NCBI GenBank assembly: GCA_017541145.1 | Contig: JAFXZT010000176.1 | Coordinates: 1-41,673, forward strand | Source of the DNA: Bacteroidales bacterium | GTDB taxonomy: Bacteria > Bacteroidota > Bacteroidia > Bacteroidales > UBA3824 | Length of the DNA: 41,673 nucleotides | Reading direction: 5' to 3' | Shown here: positions 1-8,211 of the stretch, in pieces | Layout of the letters: each line of letters opens with the position of its first letter | Position numbering within the stretch: position 1 is the stretch's first letter | Position numbers and translations under genes: made by a program | The notes under the pieces: model-generated | What the model was told of the DNA's origin: nothing | Seen by the model: only the letters and a program-made list of their open reading frames with translations | Databases searched by the model: none

Positions 1-933
1 CCTCCATTCAACAATTACAATAACAACAACAATAATAATTACGGTGATATCAATTCGTTGGATGACATCAATTTTGATGGTTTTGACGTCGATTTTAATG
101 ACAACGATAATTACGCGGACTATTCCGATAATGATTACAACTCGTATTATGACGATGGCGACGACGGCAGTTGGAATGGTTATACCGATAATGATTACAC
201 CGATTATGACTATAATTATGTTAACAACAATAATAATTATAACAACTATTATGATTATTCGTATACCAATTCGTCTTACGACCAGAATATCAGAGCTTCG
301 GAAGATAAATCTGTGAAATACGACAACGACAACGATTATGATAAGGAGTTTTGTAAAGAATCGAAGTTGCATATAAAAACTCCGGATGGTAAAAAACTTG
401 AAGTTTCCAAATTGTCAGGAAATATCAAATTGATGCTCAACGACAATACATTGATGCCCGGCAAAATCAACGGAAAAGTTATCACGATGGACAATACTTA
501 CAAATCGGGTACGAGATTCAGAATTTACGTTGGTAACAATCAGCCTGCTTATGTTTATGTCTTTGGTACTGACCTCAGCAACAAGGTTTACCATATTTTC
601 CCACAGAGCCGACTTATAAGTCCGTATCTTGATTATGTAAATTCGCGTGTGGCTTTCCCTGACGAAAAACATTGGATTGAGATGGACCAAACAACCGGAA
701 CTGATTATCTTTACGTGCTTTATAGTTTGGTTCCTCTTAACATTTACCAAATTGAAGAAAAAATGGAACAAATAAAAGGTGATTTTGAGAACAAATTGTT
801 TACAGTACTTGGACCTAAAACATTTTCTTTGAATGAGGCAGAATCATCAGGAACTTCAACATTCCGTTTCAATGCGATGTCTGTAAAGAAAGAGACTTTG
901 GGTGTTGTAGTAAAATTCTCACATACGAAATAA
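1..933 (+). CDS. Partial Asn/Asp/Tyr-rich protein with DUF4384-like C-terminal domain
   Basis: The frame is open from the first base of the window, so the 5' end is missing; a TTG at 58 is probably not the real start. The first roughly 95 visible residues are low-complexity, built almost only of Asn, Asp, Tyr and Ser. A folded-looking domain follows, with a segment of the type xYVYVFGTD, then a downstream HIFPQSR and a Tyr/Leu-rich part near LYVLYS. This resembles DUF4384, a beta-rich domain of unknown function common in Bacteroidetes surface or periplasmic proteins; that match is from memory and is tentative. The stop is at 931-933, followed by a strong intrinsic terminator, so the gene is the last of its transcript. 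Localisation cannot be judged without the N-terminus. Confidence 0.7.
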   Translation, partial: PPFNNYNNNNNNNYGDINSLDDINFDGFDVDFNDNDNYADYSDNDYNSYYDDGDDGSWNGYTDNDYTDYDYNYVNNNNNYNNYYDYSYTNSSYDQNIRASEDKSVKYDNDNDYDKEFCKESKLHIKTPDGKKLEVSKLSGNIKLMLNDNTLMPGKINGKVITMDNTYKSGTRFRIYVGNNQPAYVYVFGTDLSNKVYHIFPQSRLISPYLDYVNSRVAFPDEKHWIEMDQTTGTDYLYVLYSLVPLNIYQIEEKMEQIKGDFENKLFTVLGPKTFSLNEAESSGTSTFRFNAMSVKKETLGVVVKFSHTK

Positions 934-963
934 TCATTGCAAAATTTTTTCCTTTTTAACAAT

Positions 964-1014
964 TTACCCCGTACTTTTGCGAATATTGAAAGAAAAGTAC
1001 GGGGTAATTTTTTT
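964..1014 (+). terminator. Intrinsic terminator after the DUF4384-like gene
   Basis: A perfect 15-bp stem (964-978 with 993-1007, loop 14 nt) is followed by seven T at 1008-1014. It sits 30 bases after the stop codon. Confidence 0.85.
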
Positions 1015-1022
1015 GTGTTTGT

Positions 1023-1100
1023 CGTAGCAAAAAAAACGGAATTTTTTAACATGAGAACCATAACGTGTTAAAAAAAACGGAATTTTTTAACACGTAGCAA
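1023..1100. repeat. Short direct repeat with an embedded palindrome
   Basis: CGTAGCAA occurs at 1023-1030 and again at 1093-1100. Between them an A-tract/CGG/AATTTTTTAACA block occurs twice (about 1029-1051 and 1070-1092). The second copy lies in a perfect 13-bp inverted repeat, 1063-1075 with 1083-1095, loop 7 nt. Function is unknown; it could be a second terminator-like hairpin or a small duplication. Confidence 0.5.
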
Positions 1101-1333
1101 TTATATTTTACCAAAATTAATGAATAAATCTTTGAGTTTCAAAAAATTAATAAAATTGAACTAACAGCAGGTTTTGAACCCTTATTGTGATTGAAAAAGA
1201 TGTCTCTGTCTATACCAAAATAATGCAATATCTACCAAAAGAACAACATCCGTATGTATTTTTACTGATTTTGAAAAATCCGTCGGACGATTTTGTTAAA
1301 AATGAAAATTTTTGAAAAAAAGTTGGAAAAATA
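1101..1333. other. Intergenic stretch with one short coding-like frame
   Basis: No normal gene is seen here. A 42-codon frame from GTG 1187 to TGA 1313-1315 has a protein-like composition (it includes YLPKEQHPYVFLLIL), and a short open stretch in another frame ends just before it. It could be a gene remnant or a small protein; I would not annotate it as a gene on this evidence. AT-rich sequence just before the trp promoter fills the rest. Confidence 0.3.
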
Positions 1334-1365
1334 TTTGGCAGATATTTACTTTTTTTTCAATTTTG
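1334..1365 (+). promoter_or_regulatory. Predicted trp operon promoter (Bacteroidetes type)
   Basis: TTTG at 1334-1337 and CAATTTTG at 1358-1365 are separated by 20 bases, matching the Bacteroidetes TTTG-N19/21-TAnnTTTG pattern with one mismatch (C for T). Transcription would begin near 1372, leaving about 45 nt before the leader peptide and about 285 nt before trpB. Confidence 0.6.
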
Positions 1366-1416
1366 CGGCTGTAAAGAGAATAATAATTCAATTAACGATT
1401 AAAACTGAATAAAAAA

Positions 1417-1467
1417 ATGATGATACATGTAGCTTTATATAACCGTTATTGGTGGCGCTTGCAGTAA
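1417..1467 (+). CDS. trpL: trp leader peptide with tandem Trp codons
   Basis: This 16-residue reading frame reads MMIHVALYNRYWWRLQ and ends in TAA. Two adjacent TGG codons lie at 1450-1455. It sits between a predicted promoter and an intrinsic terminator in front of trpB, which is the arrangement of a ribosome-mediated attenuator: slow charging of tRNA-Trp stalls the ribosome on the TGG pair. The peptide itself should have no other role. Bacteroidetes trp leaders of this kind have been described as the Bacteroid-trp RNA motif, as I recall. The case rests on the sequence being exactly what the model needs, so confidence is high for so short a frame. Confidence 0.85.
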   Translation: MMIHVALYNRYWWRLQ

Positions 1468-1570
1468 TTCAAAATTATTGTGAGTCGTTTAGCTATTGTA
1501 CCATATCAAGAAATATATAATTCGAGAGAAAATAAAAAAGGTCTGCTGGAACTCACAGCAGACCTTTTTT
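1457..1570 (+). promoter_or_regulatory. trp operon attenuator (alternative RNA hairpins)
   Basis: Three mutually exclusive pairings can be read. The 1:2 hairpin pairs 1457-1469 with 1473-1485 (3-nt loop, several G-U pairs). The terminator pairs 1535-1548 with 1556-1569 (14 bp, loop 1549-1555, run of six T at 1565-1570). The antiterminator pairs 1479-1485 with 1551-1557, helped by 1491-1493 with 1545-1547 and 1500-1502 with 1540-1542, which would take up the 5' arm of the terminator. A ribosome stalled on the TGG codons at 1450-1455 covers the 1:2 arm and frees region 2, allowing read-through into trpB. The pairings are seen in the sequence; the switching is inferred. Confidence 0.75.
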
Positions 1571-1657
1571 CGTAATATGGCGTCTTGATTTTTTCAAAAG
1601 GCAACAATATCGGATTAGCATTTATAAATTAAGAAAAGTAAAATAAAATATCATAAA

Positions 1658-2851
1658 ATGAGCAAATATTCAATAGATGAAAATGGCTATTACGGTCAGT
1701 TTGGAGGTGCATACATCCCTGAGATTCTCCGAAAAAACGTTGTAGAACTCAAGGAAAATTACTTGAAAATTATCAACGATCCGGATTTTCAGAAAACATT
1801 TCAACAATTGTTACATGATTATGTCGGACGTCCTACCGCGTTGTATTACGCCGGAAGAATGAGCGAAAAATACGGTGCTAAAATTTATTTGAAACGCGAA
1901 GATCTTTGTCATACCGGAGCTCACAAACTCAACAACGCTTTGGGACAGATACTTTTGGCGCGTCGTCTTGGTAAAACCCGTATTGTGGCAGAAACAGGAG
2001 CCGGTCAACACGGAGTGGCTACGGCTACGGTTTGCGCTCTTATGAATATGGAATGTGTTGTCTATATGGGCGAAACCGATGTTAAACGTCAATTTTTGAA
2101 TGTTCAGAGAATGAGGATGTTAGGCGCAAAAGTTGTTCCTGTAACTTCCGGTAACAAAACTTTGAAAGACGGTACAAATGAGGCAATTCGCGATTGGTGC
2201 TGCAATCCCAAAAATACTCATTATATTATTGGTAGTGCAGTTGGTCCTGATCCGTATCCTGACATGGTAGCGAGATTTCAATCCGTAATTTCCAAGGAAA
2301 TCAAGAGTCAGCTTTTGGAACAAACCGGACGTGATTATCCTGATCATCTGTTGGCATGTATCGGCGGAGGTAGCAATGCAGCCGGAACTTTTTATCATTA
2401 TGTTGACAACGAAGATGTAAAATTGTACGCTGCCGAGGCTGCCGGACTTGGTCTTGACGATCCCAAAAAATCGGCTGCAACAATTCAACTCGGTCGCGAA
2501 GGCATACTCCACGGCAGCCGCTCGCTCGTAATGATGGACGAGGACGGTCAAATTACAGAACCTTACTCAATATCAGCCGGTTTGGATTATCCTGGCGTTG
2601 GACCGATGCACGCTTTTCTCGCTAAAGTCGGCAGAACAACAGTGTTGCCGATAACAGACGATGAGGCTATGACTGCTGCTTTGGAACTTACCAAAATGGA
2701 AGGCATAATTCCGGCTATCGAAAGTGCTCACGCCGTAGCGATGTTACCAAAATTAAAGTTCAAAAAAGATGACATCGTGGTTGTTACAATTTCCGGTCGT
2801 GGCGACAAGGATATGAATACATACGCTAACTATTTTAATTTGGGAGAATGA
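1658..2851 (+). CDS. trpB: Tryptophan synthase beta chain
   Basis: TrpB joins indole to serine with PLP to give tryptophan, working in an alpha2-beta2 complex with TrpA. The 397-residue length is normal for TrpB1. Visible motifs are HTGAHKLNNALGQ, with the PLP lysine at residue 90, ETGAGQHG at 112-119, and the phosphate-binding GGGSNAAG near 236. It is the first structural gene after the attenuator, as usual in Bacteroidetes. Its stop overlaps the trpE start by four bases (ATGA), which suggests coupled translation. Nothing is missing from the active site as far as can be read. Confidence 0.97.
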   Translation: MSKYSIDENGYYGQFGGAYIPEILRKNVVELKENYLKIINDPDFQKTFQQLLHDYVGRPTALYYAGRMSEKYGAKIYLKREDLCHTGAHKLNNALGQILLARRLGKTRIVAETGAGQHGVATATVCALMNMECVVYMGETDVKRQFLNVQRMRMLGAKVVPVTSGNKTLKDGTNEAIRDWCCNPKNTHYIIGSAVGPDPYPDMVARFQSVISKEIKSQLLEQTGRDYPDHLLACIGGGSNAAGTFYHYVDNEDVKLYAAEAAGLGLDDPKKSAATIQLGREGILHGSRSLVMMDEDGQITEPYSISAGLDYPGVGPMHAFLAKVGRTTVLPITDDEAMTAALELTKMEGIIPAIESAHAVAMLPKLKFKKDDIVVVTISGRGDKDMNTYANYFNLGE

Positions 2852-4248
2852 TGTTTAAATACCGTACAAAATCCAAAACCATTTTAAGCGACCTTTATAC
2901 GCCGGTGAGTGCATATTTGCGACTTCGTGATACCGGTGTTCAGAGTGCTCTTATGGAATCCAACGATTATCACAGCAAAGAAAATTCCAGATCGTTTATT
3001 GGAATCTGGCCGTTGGCTTCGGTATCGGTAGAACACGGTGTCGCTGTACTGAAATTTCCTGATAATTCGGTTGTTAGAAAAGATATTACAGAAGATTACA
3101 GAGTAGAAAATGCAGTGTCGGAATTTTTGCAACAGCTTAATGTTGAGGGCGAAAACTCCGAATATTGCGGTCTTTACGGTTATACATCTTTCAATGCTGT
3201 GCGTTATTTCGAAAATATTCCGGTGAAAGATTCTACTGCCGACAAAAATGACGCTCCCGACATGCTTTATGTCTTGTTTAAGACCGTTGTGATGTTCAAT
3301 CATTTCTCGTCGAAACTTACAATTATCGACATGATAGAAGACGGCAGCAATGAAGACAAAATTTCCGAAGTAGAAAAATTGCTTTCAAAAACCGGAGTTC
3401 GTGTCGACGATTTTCATCCCGTTGGCGAAACCACTTCTACACTTACCGACGAGCAGCACAAAGCCAACATCCGAAAAGGTATCGCACATTGTTTGCGCGG
3501 CGATGTTTTTCAAATTGTACTCTCAAGACGTTTTGTACAAAAATACGAAGGCGACGATTTCAAACTTTATAGAGCGTTGCGAAGTGTAAATCCTTCTCCT
3601 TATTTGTTTTACTTTGATTTTGGAGGATTCAGAATTTTGGGTTCGTCGCCCGAAACTCACTGCCGTATAGAAAACGGACGCGCTTATATCGACCCTATTG
3701 CCGGAACCACCAAACGTACAGGCAATGCCGAGCAAGATCGCAAAAATGCTGAATATCTCAGAAACGATCCTAAAGAAAATGCAGAACACGTTATGCTTGT
3801 GGATCTTGCCCGAAACGACCTCAACCGCAATTGCAACAACGTTGTCGTAGATTTCTACAAAGACATGCAGTTTTATTCTCACGTAATTCATTTGGTGAGC
3901 CGTGTAAGCGGAGATATGAGACCGGATGCCAATCCTATCCGTACCTTTGTTGACACATTTCCTGCCGGTACATTGTCGGGAGCGCCAAAGGTAAGAGCCA
4001 TGCAGTTGATTTCGGAAATCGAGCCTCACAACCGTGGAATTTACGGCGGCTGTATCGGATTTCTCGGATTAAAAGGTTCATTGAATCAGGCTATTACAAT
4101 TCGTACATTTGTATCACGAAACAATGAACTTTGGTTTCAGGCGGGCGGTGGTATCGTAGCAAAGTCAAACGAAGATTACGAACTCAACGAAGTTAACAAC
4201 AAACTCGGTGCTTTGCGTGCCGCTGTAATTTTGGCAGAACAACTCTAA
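2848..4248 (+). CDS. trpE: Anthranilate synthase component I
   Basis: TrpE converts chorismate to anthranilate using ammonia supplied by TrpG. At 466 residues it has the usual length. The N-terminal feedback site is recognisable as LMES at residues 35-38 followed by a Ser-rich loop, so tryptophan inhibition is likely. Chorismate-binding motifs follow: PSPYLFYF, GSSPE, DPIAGTTKRTG, DLARNDLNRN and GTLSGAPKVRAM. These distinguish it from isochorismate synthases only together with its position in the trp operon. The start overlaps the trpB stop; a second ATG at 2851 is an equally possible start. Confidence 0.96.
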   Translation: MMFKYRTKSKTILSDLYTPVSAYLRLRDTGVQSALMESNDYHSKENSRSFIGIWPLASVSVEHGVAVLKFPDNSVVRKDITEDYRVENAVSEFLQQLNVEGENSEYCGLYGYTSFNAVRYFENIPVKDSTADKNDAPDMLYVLFKTVVMFNHFSSKLTIIDMIEDGSNEDKISEVEKLLSKTGVRVDDFHPVGETTSTLTDEQHKANIRKGIAHCLRGDVFQIVLSRRFVQKYEGDDFKLYRALRSVNPSPYLFYFDFGGFRILGSSPETHCRIENGRAYIDPIAGTTKRTGNAEQDRKNAEYLRNDPKENAEHVMLVDLARNDLNRNCNNVVVDFYKDMQFYSHVIHLVSRVSGDMRPDANPIRTFVDTFPAGTLSGAPKVRAMQLISEIEPHNRGIYGGCIGFLGLKGSLNQAITIRTFVSRNNELWFQAGGGIVAKSNEDYELNEVNNKLGALRAAVILAEQL

Positions 4249-4265
4249 AACATCTCTTAAAAAAC

Positions 4266-4829
4266 ATGAAAATCATAATCATAGACAATTACGACTCGTT
4301 TACATACAATCTTGCCGGACTTATCCGTACACTCGGCTATGAAGTCGATGTAGTGAGAAACGACAAATTTGCGATGGAACTTTTGGATCAATACGACAAA
4401 ATCATACTTTCTCCAGGACCCGGAATTCCTTCCGAAGCCGGTCAGCTGTTGGAAGTTATCCAAAGTTACGCCCCAAAAAAATCCATACTCGGAGTCTGCC
4501 TTGGTCATCAGGCTATAGGCGAGAGTTTCGGAGCTACACTTACCAATCTTACCGATGTTTACCATGGCGTTTGTACTCCTGCCGACCTGAAAGGCAACGA
4601 TTATATTTTTGATAATTTGCCGAATAAAATCGATGTCGGAAGATACCATTCTTGGGTAGTTGATACAAAGCAATTCCCCGGATGTCTTGAAATTACGGCT
4701 ACAAGTTCCGACGGCTGCATCATGGGGCTGAAACACAAAACTTTTGATGTACACGGCATACAATTTCATCCCGAAAGCGTACTTACGCCCGACGGTAAAA
4801 AAATCATTGAAAACTTCTTAAAACATTAA
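4266..4829 (+). CDS. trpG: Anthranilate synthase component II, glutamine amidotransferase
   Basis: TrpG hydrolyses glutamine and channels ammonia to TrpE. It is a free-standing class I amidotransferase of 187 residues, not fused to TrpD as in enterobacteria. The catalytic triad is visible: Cys78 in GVCLGHQ, His168 and Glu170 in QFHPES. The oxyanion motif SPGPGIPSEAG is at 49-59. It starts 17 bases after trpE. Since no separate pabA is seen here, the same subunit could in principle also serve PabB; that cannot be tested in this window. Confidence 0.96.
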   Translation: MKIIIIDNYDSFTYNLAGLIRTLGYEVDVVRNDKFAMELLDQYDKIILSPGPGIPSEAGQLLEVIQSYAPKKSILGVCLGHQAIGESFGATLTNLTDVYHGVCTPADLKGNDYIFDNLPNKIDVGRYHSWVVDTKQFPGCLEITATSSDGCIMGLKHKTFDVHGIQFHPESVLTPDGKKIIENFLKH

Positions 4830-4834
4830 ATATC

Positions 4835-5830
4835 ATGAAAGAAACTCTTGCAAGACTTATCGCCGGAGAAAAATTCTCTCGCAGCGAGGCTAAACAAATT
4901 TTGCTCAATATCACAGAACAAAAATATTCCAACGAACAAATTGCCGCATTGCTTACCGGAATTCAGATGCGCGGAATCACAGTTGACGAACTTTTGGGAT
5001 TGAGAGACGGCATACTTCAGACCGGAACTTCTGTAGACCTCAGCCCTTACAAAGTTGTTGACATCGTGGGTACCGGCGGCGACGGCAAAAATACATTCAA
5101 TATCTCAACTTGTACATGTTTTGTAGTAGCCGGAGCTGGTTACAAAGTCGCAAAACACGGCAATTACGCTGCAACATCGGTTTCCGGCGCGGGCAACGTT
5201 ATCGAACAGCACGGAGTAAAATTCACTGCTGACAACGACAAACTCAAAAAAAGTATCGAAGAATGCGGTTTCGTTTACATGCACGCACCGCTTTTTGCTC
5301 ACGCTATGAAATTTGTAGCACCCGTTCGCAAGGCCTTGGCGGTTCCTACATGTTTTAATCTTCTCGGTCCGATTGTAAACCCTTGCAAACCTCAATGTCA
5401 GGTTTTGGGAGTTGCAAATCTCGACCAGATGAGGCTGTACAAAAATGTTCTCAGTCAAATAAGCGAAAGCTACGCAATTGTTTCATCTTTGGACGGTTAC
5501 GATGAGATTTCGTTGACTTCGGATTTCAAAGTGGCTGCCACTGCTGTTGAGAAAATTTATACTTGTAAAGAGCTTGGTCTCAGCCAAGTGCGTCCAAACG
5601 AGATTTATGGCGGAGCTAGCAAAGAAGATGCTTGCAAAATATTTGACAACGTTCTCAAAAACAAAGCACTACCATCTCAAAAAAGCGTTGTACTTGCCAA
5701 TGCTGCATTTGCAATTTGCACATTTAATCCGCAACGCCCAATCGAAGACTGCATGGCTGAAGCAAAAGAATCGCTCGAAAGCGGCAAAGCTTACGAGGTT
5801 TTGAAAAAATACATCGCTATCAATTCATAA
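4835..5830 (+). CDS. trpD: Anthranilate phosphoribosyltransferase
   Basis: TrpD transfers the phosphoribosyl group of PRPP to anthranilate. The 331-residue length is normal. The PRPP and metal-binding motif GTGGDG is at 79-84, followed by NTFNIST at 86-92 and KHGN at 107-110. After KHGN the usual Arg is replaced by Tyr (KHGNYAATS) and the conserved SGxADxLE region reads SGAGNVIE; I believe these changes are normal for Bacteroidetes TrpD rather than a sign of decay. It begins five bases after trpG, and its stop overlaps the trpC start by one base. Confidence 0.95.
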   Translation: MKETLARLIAGEKFSRSEAKQILLNITEQKYSNEQIAALLTGIQMRGITVDELLGLRDGILQTGTSVDLSPYKVVDIVGTGGDGKNTFNISTCTCFVVAGAGYKVAKHGNYAATSVSGAGNVIEQHGVKFTADNDKLKKSIEECGFVYMHAPLFAHAMKFVAPVRKALAVPTCFNLLGPIVNPCKPQCQVLGVANLDQMRLYKNVLSQISESYAIVSSLDGYDEISLTSDFKVAATAVEKIYTCKELGLSQVRPNEIYGGASKEDACKIFDNVLKNKALPSQKSVVLANAAFAICTFNPQRPIEDCMAEAKESLESGKAYEVLKKYIAINS

Positions 5831-6624
5831 TGACAATATTAGACAAAATAACAGACAACAAGCGCGAAGAACTTGTAGAATTGAAAAAAACACTTCCCTT
5901 TTCACAACTGATATCTTCAGAATTTTTTACAAGGAATTGTTTTTCGATGAAAACTTCGCTTGAAAATTCTCAAACCGGTATTATTTCGGAATTCAAACGC
6001 CGTTCGCCATCCAAAGGTGATATTCACGCCAATATCAATCCTCAAGATGTAGTTCCGTTTTACGAAGAATACGGATGTTCGGGCGTATCATGTTTAGCTG
6101 ACAGTAAATTTTTCGGCGGTAGTTTTCTCGATGTACAGCAATCTCGCCGTTGTTTGGAACATACACCGTTGTTATTCAAGGAATTTCTGATAGATTCCTA
6201 TCAACTTTACCTTGCCAAAGCCAGCGGTGCCGACGCAATTTTGTTGATTGCGGCTTGTTTGGAAGTGTCACAATGTCAGGAACTTGCCGACGAAGCTCAT
6301 TCTCTCGGACTCGAAACACTTCTTGAAGTGCATTCCGAGGACGAACTTTCGCATTTTTCTGATTACATCGATATCGTGGGAGTCAACAATCGCAATCTAA
6401 AAATTTTCAAAACCGATGTCAACATCTCCAAAGATTTGGCGCGAAATCTTCCGACTGAAGTTACAAAAATTTCAGAATCAGGAATTTCCGATGCGAATAC
6501 TGTTGTTGAATTACAAAAATGCGGTTTCAATGGTTTCCTCATGGGCGAAACTTTCATGAAGGAAAAAAATCCGGGAATTGCGCTCAAACAGTTTATTGAT
6601 AAGGTTTTAGAATTGTCAAAATAA
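5830..6624 (+). CDS. trpC: Indole-3-glycerol-phosphate synthase
   Basis: TrpC closes the indole ring from CdRP, releasing CO2 and water. It is a single-function TIM barrel of 264 residues, with trpF as a separate gene downstream. The N-terminal substrate motif SEFKRRSPSKG lies at 53-63 and carries a catalytic Glu/Lys pair. Further strand-end residues are in FKEFLID (a Lys), LEVHSED (a Glu), GVNNRNL and SESGI. The ATG overlaps the trpD stop by one base (TAATG), so the two are probably translationally coupled. Confidence 0.96.
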   Translation: MTILDKITDNKREELVELKKTLPFSQLISSEFFTRNCFSMKTSLENSQTGIISEFKRRSPSKGDIHANINPQDVVPFYEEYGCSGVSCLADSKFFGGSFLDVQQSRRCLEHTPLLFKEFLIDSYQLYLAKASGADAILLIAACLEVSQCQELADEAHSLGLETLLEVHSEDELSHFSDYIDIVGVNNRNLKIFKTDVNISKDLARNLPTEVTKISESGISDANTVVELQKCGFNGFLMGETFMKEKNPGIALKQFIDKVLELSK

Positions 6625-6629
6625 AAATC

Positions 6630-7259
6630 ATGCTAATAAAAGTCTGCGGAATGAGGGATGCGCAAAACATCGCTCAACTTTTGGAACTTAACCCCGACTT
6701 TATGGGTATGATTTTTTGGACGAAATCATCAAGATTCGTTGACTTCAATTTGTGTCCGTCGGAAGCTCTCGTGCAGAAGTTTGCTGTTACAAAAAAAGTT
6801 GGAGTTTTTGTAAATCAATCGCTTGACGAGGTTTTGACTGTTGCTGCAAAATTCAATCTCGATTATGTACAACTTCACGGCAACGAAACTCCCGAAGATT
6901 GCGAATTTTTCAAGTTGAAAGGTATCGGCGTTTTCAAAGCGTTTGGTATCGGTACAAAACAGGATTTGGAAAAACTCGAATCTTACAAAAACGTTGTTGA
7001 CATGTTTGTACTCGACACCAAGACAGAAGGTTACGGCGGTTCCGGCAAAAAATTTGATTGGACAATTCTCAACGGATTTTCGGTGCCAAAGCCGTTTCTT
7101 TTGAGCGGAGGCATCGGCTTGGAAGATATTGAAACTGTTATCAAACTGAAAATCAACAATATGGCAGGTATCGATCTCAATTCAAAATTTGAAATTTCGC
7201 CGGCTTTGAAAGACATCGATAAACTAAAAGATGTTTTTAAAAAATGTAAAATTAATTAA
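6630..7259 (+). CDS. trpF: Phosphoribosylanthranilate isomerase
   Basis: TrpF carries out the Amadori rearrangement of phosphoribosylanthranilate. The 209-residue protein has the catalytic cysteine in KVCGMRD (Cys6), VQLHGNE on the third strand, the general-acid Asp in LDTKTEGYGGSGK, and the phosphate-binding LSGGIG. It begins five bases after trpC. The order C then F as separate genes, rather than a TrpCF fusion, is normal for Bacteroidetes. Confidence 0.95.
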   Translation: MLIKVCGMRDAQNIAQLLELNPDFMGMIFWTKSSRFVDFNLCPSEALVQKFAVTKKVGVFVNQSLDEVLTVAAKFNLDYVQLHGNETPEDCEFFKLKGIGVFKAFGIGTKQDLEKLESYKNVVDMFVLDTKTEGYGGSGKKFDWTILNGFSVPKPFLLSGGIGLEDIETVIKLKINNMAGIDLNSKFEISPALKDIDKLKDVFKKCKIN

Positions 7260-7270
7260 CAGAAAATAAA

Positions 7271-8044
7271 ATGAACAGAATAGATAGACTTTTCCAATCA
7301 GGAAAAAAAGATATACTTTCGGTTTACTTTACCGCAGGATATCCAAAACTCGATGATACACAAGCTATTATCAAATCGCTTTCTGACCATGGAGTCGATA
7401 TGATAGAAATTGGCGTTCCGTTTTCTGACCCGATGGCAGACGGTCCGGTTATTCAGGCAAGTTCTCAAACCGCTCTCAACAATGGGATGTCGCAAAAAGT
7501 ACTTTTCCAACAACTTCAAGACATCCGCAAAATTACTGATATTCCGTTGATTTTGATGGGATATTTGAATACTGCAATGCAATTCGGTTTTGAAAAATAT
7601 TGTCAGAAATGCAAAGAAGTCGGAGTTGACGGACTTATAATTCCTGACCTTCCAACCGAGGTTTATGAAAACGATTACAAACAATTTGTAGAACAAAACG
7701 GCTTGAGATATACTCAGCTTATCACGCCGGAAACTCCTGACGACAGAATCCGATTGATTGACGACCTTTCTTCAGGTTTTATTTACATGGTTTCGTCGGC
7801 ATCTACCACCGGAGCTCAACAATCTTTCAACGATGCTAAGCAACAGTATTTCTCTCATGTTGAGAGTCTTAAACTCAAAAATCCGACATTGGTGGGTTTC
7901 GGCGTTTCCAACAAAGAAACATTTAGAGCCGCTGCCGACCATTCGCGCGGTTGTATCATCGGTTCGGCTTTCATCAAATTGCTCGGCTCGTCAAAATCTA
8001 TTGATGAGGCGGTTGAAACTTTGTTGAAACAAGTAAAAGGTTAA
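7271..8044 (+). CDS. trpA: Tryptophan synthase alpha chain
   Basis: TrpA cleaves indole-3-glycerol phosphate and passes indole to TrpB through the inter-subunit tunnel. The 257-residue protein has Glu46 in IEIGVPFSDP and Asp57 in MADGPVIQ, the two catalytic acids. DGLIIPDLP and SSASTTGAQ, with the flexible loop 6 region, are also present. It closes the operon 11 bases after trpF. No strong terminator follows; instead a palindromic repeat lies at 8077-8164. Confidence 0.96.
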   Translation: MNRIDRLFQSGKKDILSVYFTAGYPKLDDTQAIIKSLSDHGVDMIEIGVPFSDPMADGPVIQASSQTALNNGMSQKVLFQQLQDIRKITDIPLILMGYLNTAMQFGFEKYCQKCKEVGVDGLIIPDLPTEVYENDYKQFVEQNGLRYTQLITPETPDDRIRLIDDLSSGFIYMVSSASTTGAQQSFNDAKQQYFSHVESLKLKNPTLVGFGVSNKETFRAAADHSRGCIIGSAFIKLLGSSKSIDEAVETLLKQVKG

Positions 8045-8076
8045 AAATATAAAATTGCTTAACTTTTGCTGGTGAT

Positions 8077-8164
8077 TTACCACGGAAAACACTGAAAACA
8101 CGGAAATTATAAAAATATGAAGGTTGAAATTTTTCCGTTGTGATTTGTGTTTTTCGTGGTTAAA
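8077..8164. repeat. Dispersed imperfect palindrome, copy 1
   Basis: The left end reads ACCACGGAAAACACTGAAAA and the right end GTGTTTTTCGTGGT, giving a long imperfect hairpin between trpA and the ATPase gene. A related copy is at 13951-14020 (left ends match at about 23 of 27 positions). The element resembles REP-like intergenic repeats; whether it terminates the trp transcript is not known. Confidence 0.6.
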
Positions 8165-8211
8165 ATTTATAAAAATCAGATGTTGCTTTTTTATTGATTT
8201 TTTTTTATCGA

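Noticed and set aside
58-316. Ile/Met/Thr-rich frame overlapping the first gene
   Set aside because: It is the shadow of the Asn/Asp/Tyr-rich repeat in another frame.
972-979. TACTTTTG, an exact TAnnTTTG box
   Set aside because: It lies inside the 5' arm of a strong terminator and has no TTG at the right distance.
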